Below, piece by piece: positions 54,440 through 64,000 of a stretch of 64,000 nt of DNA. Numbering within the stretch: the stretch's first letter is position 1; every line of letters begins with the position of its first letter. The translations under genes and the position numbers were made by a program. The stretch is from the NCBI RefSeq assembly GCF_014042365.1, contig NZ_JACEZS010000006.1:124001-188000 (forward strand), given 5' to 3'. Below the pieces are notes generated by a model. The model had not been told where the DNA came from and searched no databases. It worked only from the letters and a program-made list of their open reading frames with translations. Source of the stretch: Rugamonas fusca. GTDB taxonomy: Bacteria; Pseudomonadota; Gammaproteobacteria; Burkholderiales; Burkholderiaceae_D.

Positions 54440-54610
54440 CTACTTGTGGGCCAGGGCAGCGAGGATGTGGTGCAGTTCGCGCAGGAAGTCCGAGGGCGGC
54501 GTGGCTGGACTGGCAGCGCCCGGGGCGGCGGCGGGACGCACGCTGGCGGGACGGGTGGAAAGGGGCGCGCAGGGGACTGGCGTGTGGTTCGCGTTGAGCA
54601 GTGTTGCCAT
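54440..54610 (-). CDS. Small Pro/Ala-rich protein (56 residues)
   Basis: Reading on the minus strand from ATG 54610 to TAG at 54440-54442. A strong ribosome site (AAGGAG, 6 bases before the ATG) supports translation. The product begins MATLLNANHTPVPCAP, has a Pro/Ala/Ser-rich middle (about 15-39), and ends in an amphipathic helix-like stretch SDFLRELHHILAALAHK. No family is recognised. It diverges from the LysR-GNAT gene at 54710 and precedes tal. The ribosome site and coherent C-terminal helix are the grounds for calling it; it has no other support. Confidence 0.55.
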   Translation of the reverse strand: MATLLNANHTPVPCAPLSTRPASVRPAAAPGAASPATPPSDFLRELHHILAALAHK

Positions 54611-54650
54611 CTTGAACTCCTTGTCGATTTGGTTTGCTTATTTTCTACTG

Positions 54651-54678
54651 TTCCTGCGGTGGGATAAATACGTATAAT
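54651..54678 (+). promoter_or_regulatory. Promoter of the LysR-GNAT fusion gene
   Basis: A perfect -10 box TATAAT at 54673-54678 with a weak -35 (TTCCTG, 16-base spacing). Predicted start about 25 bases before the TTG start codon at 54710. The 99-base gap between the two divergent genes is AT-rich and would hold both promoters. Confidence 0.5.
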
Positions 54679-54709
54679 CGAATTGAGTATTCCAAAAATG
54701 GAGCAATGA

Positions 54710-56089
54710 TTGGATGTGCTGAACTACATGCGGCTGTTCGTGGAAGTGGCCCGGCGCAAGAGCTTCCGCGCCGCCGCCGACGCGCTGGACATGCCCAACT
54801 CCACGCTGTCGCGCAATATCGCGGAACTGGAAAAGATCATCGGCCTGCGGCTGCTGAACCGCTCGACCCGCAAAGTGGAGCTGACGGCGGCCGGCGAAGT
54901 GTATTTCAAGCGCTGCCAGAGCATCGTCGAGGAAGCGCTGTCGGCGCACCAGGCGCTGCGCGACGTATCCGAGCGGCCCATCGGCACCTTGCGGGTGTCG
55001 ATGACGTCCGACTTCGCCATCGGCTACCTGGCGCCCATTCTCGGTGACTTCGCGCGCGCTTATCCGCTCATCAAATTCAACTTCGACATCACGGTGCGGC
55101 CCGTCGATTTGCAGACGGAGCCGATCGACCTGGCCATCCGCATGGGCCGTCCGCCGGCCGGCCCCAACTCGCTGGTGGTGCGCCAGATCGCCACGCTGCC
55201 GCGCTACCTGTACGCGGCGCCCGAATACCTGGCGCGGGCGCCCAAGCTGCTGCATGCGAGCGACCTGTCCAATCATTCGCTGTGCGTGGGCCGGGGCGCG
55301 GCGCGCGAGACGGACGTGTGGCGCCGACTGCATCGCGGCGGCGAGACGGTGGAAGTGATGGGCGGCTCGCGTTTCGTCAGCAACAGCGCGGAGGTGAACC
55401 GCGCCATGGCCGCCAGCGGCATCGGCATCGCCGGCCTCGATCCGCGCATCGTGCGGCAGGACGTGGAAGCGGGGCGGCTGGTGCGCGTGCTGCCGGACTG
55501 GCAGCTGGAACCGACCCATGTGTACGCGATCACGGACACGCGCCACCTGCCGGCGCGCACCAAGCTGTTCATCGCCTTCCTGATGGAGCAGTTGGGCAAC
55601 CAGATTTCGATCGCCCAGGAAGACCCGGAGACGGCCGACGCGCAACTGTTGATGGACGAATTGTCCGGCATCCTGGCCGGGATCACGGGCAGCAGCGGCA
55701 AGGCTTCGTTCGACGTGGCCGACGTGCGCGGCGAGACGGCCTGCTTCGCCGTGGCGCGCAACCTGCAGGGCGTGGCGATCGGCTGCGGCGCGTTCCGGCC
55801 CTTGCAGCCGGGCGTGGCCGAGGTCAAGCGCATGTACGCGCGCGCGGGCAACGCGGGCACGGGGCGGGCCATCCTCGCCTTCCTGGAGCGCGAGGCGACG
55901 GCACGGGGCTACCGCGAAATGTGGCTGGAGACGCGCGCGGTCAACCGGCGCGCCGTGCAGTTCTACACGGCGGCCGGCTACACGCCGATTGAGAACTACG
56001 GGAAGTATGCGGGCAATCCGCTGGCCGTGTGCTTCGCCAAGCAGCTCGGTTTCAGCGCTGGTATAGTGTTTGGCGCCCAGTCATCCTGA
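54710..56089 (+). CDS. LysR regulator fused to a GNAT acetyltransferase
   Basis: One uninterrupted 459-codon frame with two domains. Residues 1-300 are a LysR regulator: winged helix with SFRAAADALDMPNSTLSRNIAELE, then an effector domain starting GTLRVSMTSDFAIGYLAPIL. Residues 310-450 are a GNAT acetyltransferase: EDPETADAQLLMDELSGILA, AEVKRMYARAGNAGTGRAIL (acetyl-CoA loop, somewhat divergent) and AVNRRAVQFYTAAGYTPIENY. TTG at 54710 has GGAG 6 bases upstream and gives MDVLNYMRLFVEVA, the LysR start. The joint (about 300-315) shows no stop or frameshift. Function of the coupling is unknown. Confidence 0.88.
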   Translation: MDVLNYMRLFVEVARRKSFRAAADALDMPNSTLSRNIAELEKIIGLRLLNRSTRKVELTAAGEVYFKRCQSIVEEALSAHQALRDVSERPIGTLRVSMTSDFAIGYLAPILGDFARAYPLIKFNFDITVRPVDLQTEPIDLAIRMGRPPAGPNSLVVRQIATLPRYLYAAPEYLARAPKLLHASDLSNHSLCVGRGAARETDVWRRLHRGGETVEVMGGSRFVSNSAEVNRAMAASGIGIAGLDPRIVRQDVEAGRLVRVLPDWQLEPTHVYAITDTRHLPARTKLFIAFLMEQLGNQISIAQEDPETADAQLLMDELSGILAGITGSSGKASFDVADVRGETACFAVARNLQGVAIGCGAFRPLQPGVAEVKRMYARAGNAGTGRAILAFLEREATARGYREMWLETRAVNRRAVQFYTAAGYTPIENYGKYAGNPLAVCFAKQLGFSAGIVFGAQSS

Positions 56090-56100
56090 AGGAGTTCATC

Positions 56101-56697
56101 GTGAGCCTGCATGCCAGCGTGGCGTTTTTCGATACCCAGTTCCAGCGCCAGATCGCGCAGCACGAATTCGCGCTCAACCCGTTCGAGCAGGCCGCGCTGC
56201 CCCATTTGCGCGGGCGGATACTGGACTTTGGCTGCGGTATGGGCAACCTGGCCTTGCATGCGGCGCGCGTCGGGCACGAGGTCGTCGCTTACGACGCCAG
56301 CCCGGCCGCCATCGCCCACCTGCAACAGGTGGCCCGCGACGAGGCGTTGCCCTTGCGTGCGGCGGTGGCGGACCTGCGCGAGATGCGCATGCAGGAGCAG
56401 TTCGACACGGTGGTCTGCATCGGCCTGCTGACGTTCTTCGACTGCCCCACGGCGCTCAGCCAGTTGGCGCATTTGCAGTCGCTGCTGCGGCCGGGCGGCG
56501 TGGCCGTGGTCAACGTGCTGACCGAGGGAACAACTTACATGGATATGTTCTCGCCAGAAGGACACTGCCTGTTCAAACAGGGCGAGCTGCTGGCGCAGTT
56601 TGACGGCTGGCGCATCCTCGCGCACGAACCGCGCAGCTTCCCCGCGCCGGGCGGCACGGTGAAGGCGTTCGATACGGTGATCGCGGAGCGCGTCTAG
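56101..56697 (+). CDS. SAM-dependent methyltransferase (TehB-like)
   Basis: A 198-residue class I methyltransferase with motif I ILDFGCGMGNLALHAARVG (about 38-56), acidic ribose-binding D in VVAYDAS and motif IV FDTVVCIGLLTFFDC. The overall order resembles the tellurite-resistance TehB group, but the substrate is not certain. GTG at 56101 is supported by AAGGAG 8-13 bases upstream. It follows the LysR-GNAT gene by 11 bases and is likely co-transcribed with it. Confidence 0.85.
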   Translation: MSLHASVAFFDTQFQRQIAQHEFALNPFEQAALPHLRGRILDFGCGMGNLALHAARVGHEVVAYDASPAAIAHLQQVARDEALPLRAAVADLREMRMQEQFDTVVCIGLLTFFDCPTALSQLAHLQSLLRPGGVAVVNVLTEGTTYMDMFSPEGHCLFKQGELLAQFDGWRILAHEPRSFPAPGGTVKAFDTVIAERV

Positions 56698-56702
56698 TTT
56701 GC

Positions 56703-57557
56703 TTAGCCGATGAAGGAGTCGAACTGCAGGTCGAATTCCTGCAGCGCTTTTTGCGCGTTCTGCATCTTCTTGCGGAACTCGGGGCCGCGTTGCAGGGCCA
56801 GGCCCACCGCCAGCACATCGATCACCACCAGGTAGGCCAATCGCGCCGAGATTGGCGTGTACGGGTCGGTGTTGAAGATCAGGTCGATCGGGATCAGCAC
56901 CGTCGCCTCCTCGGCCAGCGGCGTGCCCGAAGGCGCCATCACGATCACGTCCGCGCCGCCACGGCGCGCCAGCTTGGCCGAGCGCACCAGCGGCGGGCTG
57001 TTGCCGCGCTGGGAGATGGCCACCACGGCGTCGCCGGTGCGCAGCAGCGCTGCCGCGATGGCGTGGATGGCCGGGTCGGCGTAGGCCACGGTCGGCACGC
57101 CGGAGCGGAAGAATTTGTGCTGCGCGTCGGCCGCCACGATGCCAGAGGTGCCCTGGCCGTAGAACTCGATCTTGTTGGCCTTGGACAGGATGTCGAGCGC
57201 CTTCTGGATCGCTTCCGGATCGAGGTTGTTGCGCAGGTCCAGCAGGGTGTTGATGGAGCGGCTGCAGATCTTGTTGACCAGGTCTGCGGCCAGGTCGTCC
57301 TGGGCCGGCTGCTCGTTCAGGCCCGGCAGGGCCAGCGCCAGGCCCTGGGCCAGCTTGAGCTTGAACTCATGCCAGCCGTCGTAGCCCAGCGTGCGGCAAA
57401 AGCGCACCACGGTCGGCTCGGACACCTGGGCGCTCTTGGCCAGCGCCGTGATGTTCTGGTTGACCGTCTGCGCCGGCTGTTCCAGCACAGCCAGCGCGAC
57501 CTTGCGCTCGGACTTGGACAGCGAGTCGAGCTGGGTGCGGATGGAATCGAGCAGCAT
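56703..57557 (-). CDS. hexR: HexR, repressor of hexose catabolism (RpiR family)
   Basis: A 284-residue RpiR-family regulator: N-terminal HTH_6 domain (about 1-77, TALAKSAQVSEPTVVRFCRTLGY) and a C-terminal SIS sugar-phosphate domain (about 125-250, IEFYGQGTSGIVAADAQHK, GDAVVAISQRGNSPPLV). In other proteobacteria HexR binds TGTARTAAATTTACA-like palindromes at zwf, edd and related genes and lets go when KDPG binds. Four such sites lie in this cluster. ATG 57557. It follows zwf by 108 bases on the same strand. Confidence 0.92.
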   Translation of the reverse strand: MLLDSIRTQLDSLSKSERKVALAVLEQPAQTVNQNITALAKSAQVSEPTVVRFCRTLGYDGWHEFKLKLAQGLALALPGLNEQPAQDDLAADLVNKICSRSINTLLDLRNNLDPEAIQKALDILSKANKIEFYGQGTSGIVAADAQHKFFRSGVPTVAYADPAIHAIAAALLRTGDAVVAISQRGNSPPLVRSAKLARRGGADVIVMAPSGTPLAEEATVLIPIDLIFNTDPYTPISARLAYLVVIDVLAVGLALQRGPEFRKKMQNAQKALQEFDLQFDSFIG

Positions 57558-57665
57558 TATTGAATCAGTCTTCCGGCAAGGGTGAAACAGGGGTTTCGCG
57601 GTGCACGGCACCGCGCCTGCGTAACGGTCTGGCCATGCATGGCCAGACTCCTTGCCCTTCCATTC

Positions 57666-59138
57666 TTAGTCTTCAGGAAGGGCTTCTTCGCGCCACTGCA
57701 AGCCATCGCGGCCGATCAGGGCCGAGGCGGCGGCCGGGCCCCAGGTGCCGGCGGCGTAGGGGATCGGCATGGTGTCGTCCTGCTCCCAGTTGTTCAGGAT
57801 AGGCTCGACCCACTCCCATGCCGCTTCCAGTTCGTCGCCGCGCATGAACAGGGTCAGTTGGCCGCGCAGCACGTCCAGCAGCAGGCGCTCGTAGGCGTCC
57901 ATGCGGGGCGACTTGAACGATTCGCGGAAGTCCAGCTCCAGCTCGGCCGGTTTCAGGCGCATGCCGTCGCCGGGCGTCTTGGCCATCAGGTTCATGCGCA
58001 GGCCTTCGTCCGGCTGCAGGCGGATCACCAGCGAATTGGGCTGGAAGCTCGACGTGGGCTGGTGGAAGATCGAATGGGGGATGTGCTTGAAGCGCACCAC
58101 GATCTCGGCCAGCGAATCGGCCATGCGCTTGCCGGTGCGCAGGTAGAACGGCACGCCGGCCCAGCGCCAGGTGTCGATTTCCGCCTTCATGGCGACGAAG
58201 GTCTCGGTGCGCGACATTTCCGGCGCATCCGGTTCGTCGCGGTAGCTCGGCACGGCCTTGCCGTCCACGTGGCCGGCGCGGTACTGGCCGCGCACGATGT
58301 TCTGCGCCAGCGTGGTCGGGGTGAATTTCTTCAGCGAGCGCAGCACCTGCAGCTTGGCGTCGCGCACGGCATCCGGCGCGATCGAGGTGGGCGGCTCCAT
58401 GGCCACGATACACAGCAGTTGCAGCAGGTGGTTCTGCAGCATGTCGCGCAGCGCGCCCGAGGTGTCGTAGTAGCCCATGCGGTTGCCCACGCCCAGTTTC
58501 TCGGCGATGGTGATCTGCACGTCCGAGATCCATTCGCGGCGCCACAGCGGCTCGAACAGGATGTTACCGAAGCGCAGGGCCAGCAGGTTCTGCACGGTTT
58601 CCTTGCCCAGGTAGTGGTCGATCCGGTAGATCTGCGATTCGGCGAATACCTTGCCCACTTCGGCGTTGATCTGCTTGGCCGAGGCCAGGTCGCGGCCCAG
58701 CGGTTTTTCCAGCACCACGCGCGAGTTGGGCGTGACCAGGCCGTTGGCGGCCAGGTTGTCGCAGATTTGCGAGAACAGGTGCGGCGGCGTGGCCAGGTAG
58801 TACACGCGGGTCAGGGCCGGGTCTTCGCGCAGCGCGTTGATCAGCGGGCCGTAGCTGTCCACGTCGGTGGCGCTCAGCGACACATAGACGATGCGTGCCG
58901 TGAAGCGGGCCCACGCCTCGGCCGTCACGGCCGGCGACTTGATGTGCGGGCGCGAGGTGGTTTCCACCGTGTGCAGGAAGGCGTCCTGGCCGTAGTCCTG
59001 ACGGCCCACGCAGATGATGCGCGCCGTTGGCGGCAAGTCGTTGGCGACGTCGCGCGCGTACATCGCTGGCAGCAGTTTGCGCATTGCCAGATCGCCGCTG
59101 CCGCCAAACAGAACCAGGTCAAAATCGGTAAGAGCCAT
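57666..59138 (-). CDS. zwf: Glucose-6-phosphate 1-dehydrogenase
   Basis: Oxidises glucose 6-phosphate to 6-phosphogluconolactone with NAD(P)+. The 490-residue product has the nucleotide-binding LFGGSGDLAMRKLLPAM (about 11-26), the catalytic signature RIDHYLGKETVQNLL (about 175-190) and the C-terminal EAAWEWVEPI segment. ATG 59138; no clear ribosome site. Two HexR-type operators lie 51-97 bases upstream. It lies between the lactonase gene and hexR. Confidence 0.97.
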   Translation of the reverse strand: MALTDFDLVLFGGSGDLAMRKLLPAMYARDVANDLPPTARIICVGRQDYGQDAFLHTVETTSRPHIKSPAVTAEAWARFTARIVYVSLSATDVDSYGPLINALREDPALTRVYYLATPPHLFSQICDNLAANGLVTPNSRVVLEKPLGRDLASAKQINAEVGKVFAESQIYRIDHYLGKETVQNLLALRFGNILFEPLWRREWISDVQITIAEKLGVGNRMGYYDTSGALRDMLQNHLLQLLCIVAMEPPTSIAPDAVRDAKLQVLRSLKKFTPTTLAQNIVRGQYRAGHVDGKAVPSYRDEPDAPEMSRTETFVAMKAEIDTWRWAGVPFYLRTGKRMADSLAEIVVRFKHIPHSIFHQPTSSFQPNSLVIRLQPDEGLRMNLMAKTPGDGMRLKPAELELDFRESFKSPRMDAYERLLLDVLRGQLTLFMRGDELEAAWEWVEPILNNWEQDDTMPIPYAAGTWGPAAASALIGRDGLQWREEALPED

Positions 59139-59188
59139 AATATGTGTGTGATCGCAAAAGTGGTGGTGCCGGAAGGGTGCTGCCTCAA

Positions 59189-59203
59189 TGTAAATTTACT
59201 ACA
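59189..59203. promoter_or_regulatory. HexR operator, zwf-proximal
   Basis: TGTAAATTTACTACA, the reverse complement of TGTAGTAAATTTACA, a near-perfect palindrome of the HexR type. It is centred about 58 bases before the zwf ATG. Confidence 0.8.
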
Positions 59204-59220
59204 CGAAAAGCCGCAACGCA

Positions 59221-59235
59221 AGAAAATTTACTACA
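59221..59235. promoter_or_regulatory. HexR operator, zwf-distal
   Basis: Matches the zwf-proximal site at 13 of 15 positions in the same orientation. The two centres are 32 bases apart, about three helical turns, which would suit cooperative binding on one face of the DNA. Confidence 0.75.
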
Positions 59236-59270
59236 ATCTGGGCGGCGCGTTGCGGCGCCGCCATGCGGAC

Positions 59271-60164
59271 TTACTCGATGTAGGCCGGTTCGACCCGGCC
59301 TGCCACATCCACCCGCACCGACAGGACGCGGCCCGTGTGGGGATACTGCTCGGCCTCGCCGGCGGGGCGCTTGTAGCTGGCGCTGGTGATGTACAGCGTG
59401 CGCAGGTCGGCGCCGCCGAACGCCACCATCGTCGGGCAGCGGGCGGGCAGGGGAATCTCGTCGAGGATGGCGCCATCCGGGGACAGCTTGAGCACGCGCG
59501 CCCCTTCGAACATGGCGCACCAGTAGTTGCCTTCGCTGTCCACGGCCGCGCCGTCGGGACGGCCGCCGTAGTTATTCGTGCGGTCGGTCGGGAACTGCAT
59601 CAGCGTGCGCGGTTCGGATACGCTGCCGCTGGCCAGGTCGTAGGCGTAGCGGGTGATGCGGTGGGCCGTCGTGTCGCTGTGGTACATGGTGTGCTGGTCG
59701 GGGCTGAAACCGAGGCCGTTCGAGACCGTCATGCCGCCCGACCAGACCTTGCGCACTTCGCCCCGTTCCAGCACGTACATCTCGGCCGCCTGGCGGTCGC
59801 GCGGCTCGTAGATGGTGCCGACCCAGAAGCGGCCCGCCGCGTCGGCGCGGCCATCGTTGAAGCGGGTGGTGGCCGTGTCGTAGGGCGCGGGGGCGATGTC
59901 GGTCAGTTCGCCGCTGTCCGTGTTCAGGTGCGCGAAGCCGCGCCGCAGGGCGACGATCAGGCCGCCATTCTCGTTGCGCGCCAGCGCCGACGGTTCGCTC
60001 GCCATCGGGTACTTGCGGTGCGCGCCGGTGGACGGCGCCAGCCGGTGCACGGCGCAGCCTTCGATATCGACCCAGTACAGGGCCTGTTCCTCGGGATGCC
60101 ACAGCGGGCATTCGCCGACCTGCATGACGGCGTCGAAGGCGGGAATGATCTCGTATTTGCTCAT
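59271..60164 (-). CDS. SMP-30/gluconolactonase-family lactonase
   Basis: A 297-residue six-bladed propeller lactonase. Metal and substrate motifs are visible: the N-terminal Glu in VGECPLWHPEEQALYWVDI, RFNDGRADAAGRFWVGT (Asn/Asp ligands), SNGLGFSPDQHTMYHSDT and RPDGAAVDSEGNYWCAMF. It lies 18 bases after pgi and upstream of zwf, with no devB/pgl-type gene in the window. The likely job is hydrolysis of the zwf product, 6-phosphogluconolactone, but free sugar lactones are equally possible from the family. ATG 60164. Confidence 0.9.
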   Translation of the reverse strand: MSKYEIIPAFDAVMQVGECPLWHPEEQALYWVDIEGCAVHRLAPSTGAHRKYPMASEPSALARNENGGLIVALRRGFAHLNTDSGELTDIAPAPYDTATTRFNDGRADAAGRFWVGTIYEPRDRQAAEMYVLERGEVRKVWSGGMTVSNGLGFSPDQHTMYHSDTTAHRITRYAYDLASGSVSEPRTLMQFPTDRTNNYGGRPDGAAVDSEGNYWCAMFEGARVLKLSPDGAILDEIPLPARCPTMVAFGGADLRTLYITSASYKRPAGEAEQYPHTGRVLSVRVDVAGRVEPAYIE

Positions 60165-60182
60165 AGCGTTGTTCGTTGAGAG

Positions 60183-61832
60183 TTACAGGTGCTGCGCGGC
60201 CTTGGCCATGACGATCAGGCCATTGGTCGAGCTGTCGTGGCGTTCGGGGGCGATCTCGCCCGTCAGCTCCGCGTGGATGTTCTTGGCCAGCACCTTGCCC
60301 AGTTCCACGCCCCACTGGTCGAAGCTGTTCACGTTCCACAGCACGCCCTGCACGAAGGTCTTGTGCTCGTACAGCGCGATCAGGGCGCCCAGCAGGGGCG
60401 GCGTGAGCTGGTCCATGAGGATGGTGTTGCTGGGGCGGTTGCCGGGGAAGGTCTTGTGCGGCACCAGCGCTTCGATCTGCTCGGCGCTCAGGTTCTGGCC
60501 GCGCAGGTCGGCGCGCACTTCGTCGGCCGTCTTGCCCGTCATGAAGGCTTCCGACTGGGCGAAGCAGTTGGCCAGCAGCGCGTCGTGGTGGCCCGCCAGG
60601 TCGTGGGTGGGGCGCAGCGCGGCGATGAAGTCGATCGGCGTCACGTCCGTGCCCTGGTGCAGCAGCTGGAAGTAGGCGTGTTGGGCGTTGGTGCCGCATT
60701 CGCCCCACACCACGGGGCAGGTGGGCACGCCCACGTCGGCGCCGTCGCGCGTGACGCGCTTGCCGTTGCTCTCCATGTCGAGCTGCTGCAGGTAGGCCGG
60801 GAAACGGCTCAGGTCCTGGTGGTAGGGCGCGATCGACAGCGAGCTGCAGCCGAGGAACTGGCGGTTCCAGAAGCCCACCAGTGCCAGCAGCACCGGCATG
60901 TTCTCGGCCAGCGGCGCGGTGCGGAAATGTTCGTCCAGCGCGTGGGCGCCGGCCAGGAAATCGCTGAAGTAGCCAAAGCCCACCGACAGCGCCACGGCCA
61001 GGCCGATCGACGACCACACGGAATAGCGGCCGCCCACCCAGTCCCAGAACGGGAACATATTGGCCGGGTCGATGCCAAAGGCCCGGACCGCTTCCGTGTT
61101 GGTGGAGACGGCCACGAAGTGGCGCGCCAGCCCATCCTCGCTGGCGCCGCGCAGGAACCAGTTGCGCGCCGTCTGCGCATTGAGCATGGTCTCGGCGGTG
61201 ACGAAAGTCTTGGAGGCGACGATGAACAGCGTCGTTTCAGGGGTGACCTGTTCCAGCACGGCGTCCATGTCGTGGCCGTCCACGTTGGAGACGAAGTGCA
61301 TCTTCAGGCGCGGGTGCGCGTACGAGCGCAATGCCAGGCACACCATTTTCGGGCCCAGGTCGGAGCCGCCGATGCCGATGTTGACCACGTCCGTGATGGC
61401 CTTGCCCGTGTGGCCGGTCCAGGCGCCACTGCGCACGCGGTCCGTGAACTCCTTGATGTGATCGAGCACGGCGTGCACGTCACGCACCACATCCTGGCCA
61501 TCGACCACCAATTTGTTGCCGCGCGGCATACGCAGGGCCGTATGCAGCACGGCGCGTTGCTCGGTAAGATTGATCTTCTCGCCCGCGAACATGGCGTCGC
61601 GCTGGCGCTCCACGCCGCGCTCGCGCGCCAGGTCCAGCAGCAGTTCCATGGTGCTGGCGTCCAGCCGGTTCTTGGAATAGTCCAGGAACAGGCCGGCCGC
61701 GTCCACGGTCAGCTTGGGGAAGCGCTGGGCATCCTGGGCGAACAGGTCGCGCAGTGTCCACTGGCGGGCCGTGGCGGCGTGGGATTGGAGGGCCTGGAAG
61801 CTGGCCGTGGCGGGGAGGGCGGGCTGGCGCAT
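60183..61832 (-). CDS. pgi: Glucose-6-phosphate isomerase
   Basis: Interconverts glucose 6-phosphate and fructose 6-phosphate. The 549-residue product carries DVVNIGIGGSDLGPKMVCL (about 135-155), the signature DWVGGRYSVWSSIGLAVAL, VWGECGTNAQHAYFQLLHQG and the C-terminal GLIVMAKA. The start at ATG 61832 gives exactly the E. coli Pgi length; the open frame upstream is unconserved. First gene of pgi-lactonase-zwf-hexR. A HexR-type site lies about 96 bases upstream. Confidence 0.97.
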   Translation of the reverse strand: MRQPALPATASFQALQSHAATARQWTLRDLFAQDAQRFPKLTVDAAGLFLDYSKNRLDASTMELLLDLARERGVERQRDAMFAGEKINLTEQRAVLHTALRMPRGNKLVVDGQDVVRDVHAVLDHIKEFTDRVRSGAWTGHTGKAITDVVNIGIGGSDLGPKMVCLALRSYAHPRLKMHFVSNVDGHDMDAVLEQVTPETTLFIVASKTFVTAETMLNAQTARNWFLRGASEDGLARHFVAVSTNTEAVRAFGIDPANMFPFWDWVGGRYSVWSSIGLAVALSVGFGYFSDFLAGAHALDEHFRTAPLAENMPVLLALVGFWNRQFLGCSSLSIAPYHQDLSRFPAYLQQLDMESNGKRVTRDGADVGVPTCPVVWGECGTNAQHAYFQLLHQGTDVTPIDFIAALRPTHDLAGHHDALLANCFAQSEAFMTGKTADEVRADLRGQNLSAEQIEALVPHKTFPGNRPSNTILMDQLTPPLLGALIALYEHKTFVQGVLWNVNSFDQWGVELGKVLAKNIHAELTGEIAPERHDSSTNGLIVMAKAAQHL

Positions 61833-61920
61833 AATGGTTGGCGTCGTCGTGTGGCTGGGTTGGAAAAGGCACCGCGCAACTGCGGGTGCGGTCCGGATGG
61901 CTAATAATACATGAAAAACA

Positions 61921-61935
61921 GGTAAATTCACTACA
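61921..61935. promoter_or_regulatory. HexR operator upstream of pgi
   Basis: GGTAAATTCACTACA matches the zwf-proximal HexR site at 13 of 15 positions. It lies about 96 bases before the pgi ATG, in the 266-base gap shared with edd. Confidence 0.65.
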
Positions 61936-62055
61936 CTTTCGTGCGCGGCCTTATGCTGCCTGGGTTTCCTCCTCCCGACTCTCTTGGTGGGGCCGGGTGT
62001 TTTTGCATGGCTGTGATAAAAAAGATGCGATAAAAGATCGGATTGTCGGATTTTT

Positions 62056-62070
62056 TGTAGTAAAATTTCA
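62056..62070. promoter_or_regulatory. HexR operator upstream of edd
   Basis: TGTAGTAAAATTTCA matches the inverse of the zwf-proximal site at 13 of 15 positions. It ends 28 bases before the edd ATG, so a bound repressor would block the edd promoter. The intergenic gap also holds the pgi-side site 135 bases away. Confidence 0.75.
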
Positions 62071-62098
62071 CCGAATTCTTCATTCATAAGGAACGATC

Positions 62099-64000
<1,902 letters not shown>

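Noticed and set aside
57582-60179. An 865-codon plus-strand open frame across zwf and the lactonase gene.
   Set aside because: It covers two clear minus-strand enzymes and the HexR sites between them; composition is that of an antisense frame.

Overview
This is a high-GC bacterial chromosome segment. Its gene content and order (yicC, gmk, rpoZ, spoT, greB; rph, rdgB, hemW; a complete fliE-to-fliR block; hexR, zwf, pgi, edd) point to a betaproteobacterium, most likely Oxalobacteraceae of the Janthinobacterium/Duganella/Massilia type. That placement is an inference from synteny and protein style, not from a marker gene.

Layout. 1-3677 (minus): the 5' part of a giant gene, open at the left edge, made of an uninterrupted octapeptide repeat arranged in a 402/408-base higher-order repeat. 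3760-16178: the flagellar export, switch and basal-body block, with fliE on plus and fliFGHIJK then fliLMNOPQR on minus; the giant gene directly follows fliR on the same strand. 16234-24587 (minus): flagellin fliC, flaG, the cap fliD, chaperones fliS and fliT, a second FliK-like protein, a free-standing FlhB C-terminal-like protein and the c-di-GMP brake ycgR. 24955-29121 (minus): a diguanylate cyclase, a NarL-type response regulator, its PAS histidine kinase and a small membrane protein. 29219-33111: greB facing spoT-rpoZ-gmk. 33195-35049: a low-GC accessory patch with a HigBA toxin-antitoxin pair and two unrecognised genes, lying between gmk and yicC. 35190-42964: yicC, a Ser/Thr kinase plus PP2C phosphatase pair, rph, a LysR regulator with a CurA-type reductase, rdgB and hemW. 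42976-47324 (minus): copC-copD, a chemoreceptor and a patatin-like protein. 47338-53179 (minus): an RND efflux operon. 53385-56697: transaldolase, an unlisted 56-residue ORF, a LysR-GNAT fusion and a methyltransferase. 56703-64000: hexR-zwf-lactonase-pgi (minus) divergent from edd (plus), with four matching HexR-type operators.

How it works together. The left 27 kb builds, exports and tunes a flagellum: FliF/G/M/N form the rotor, FliO/P/Q/R with FliH/I/J the export gate and ATPase, FliK measures the hook, FliC/D with FliS/T make the filament, and YcgR plus the GGDEF enzyme link motility to c-di-GMP. The right end is an Entner-Doudoroff entry module under one repressor. The two insertions (higBA patch; LysR-curA) interrupt otherwise housekeeping neighbourhoods.

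The most unusual object is the octapeptide-repeat gene behind fliR. Other items worth following are the LysR-GNAT fusion, the small ORF at 54440-54610, the GGGGAC-ended palindromes between genes, and the SMP-30 lactonase sitting where a 6-phosphogluconolactonase would be expected. No rRNA, tRNA, CRISPR array, insertion sequence or prophage was recognised.
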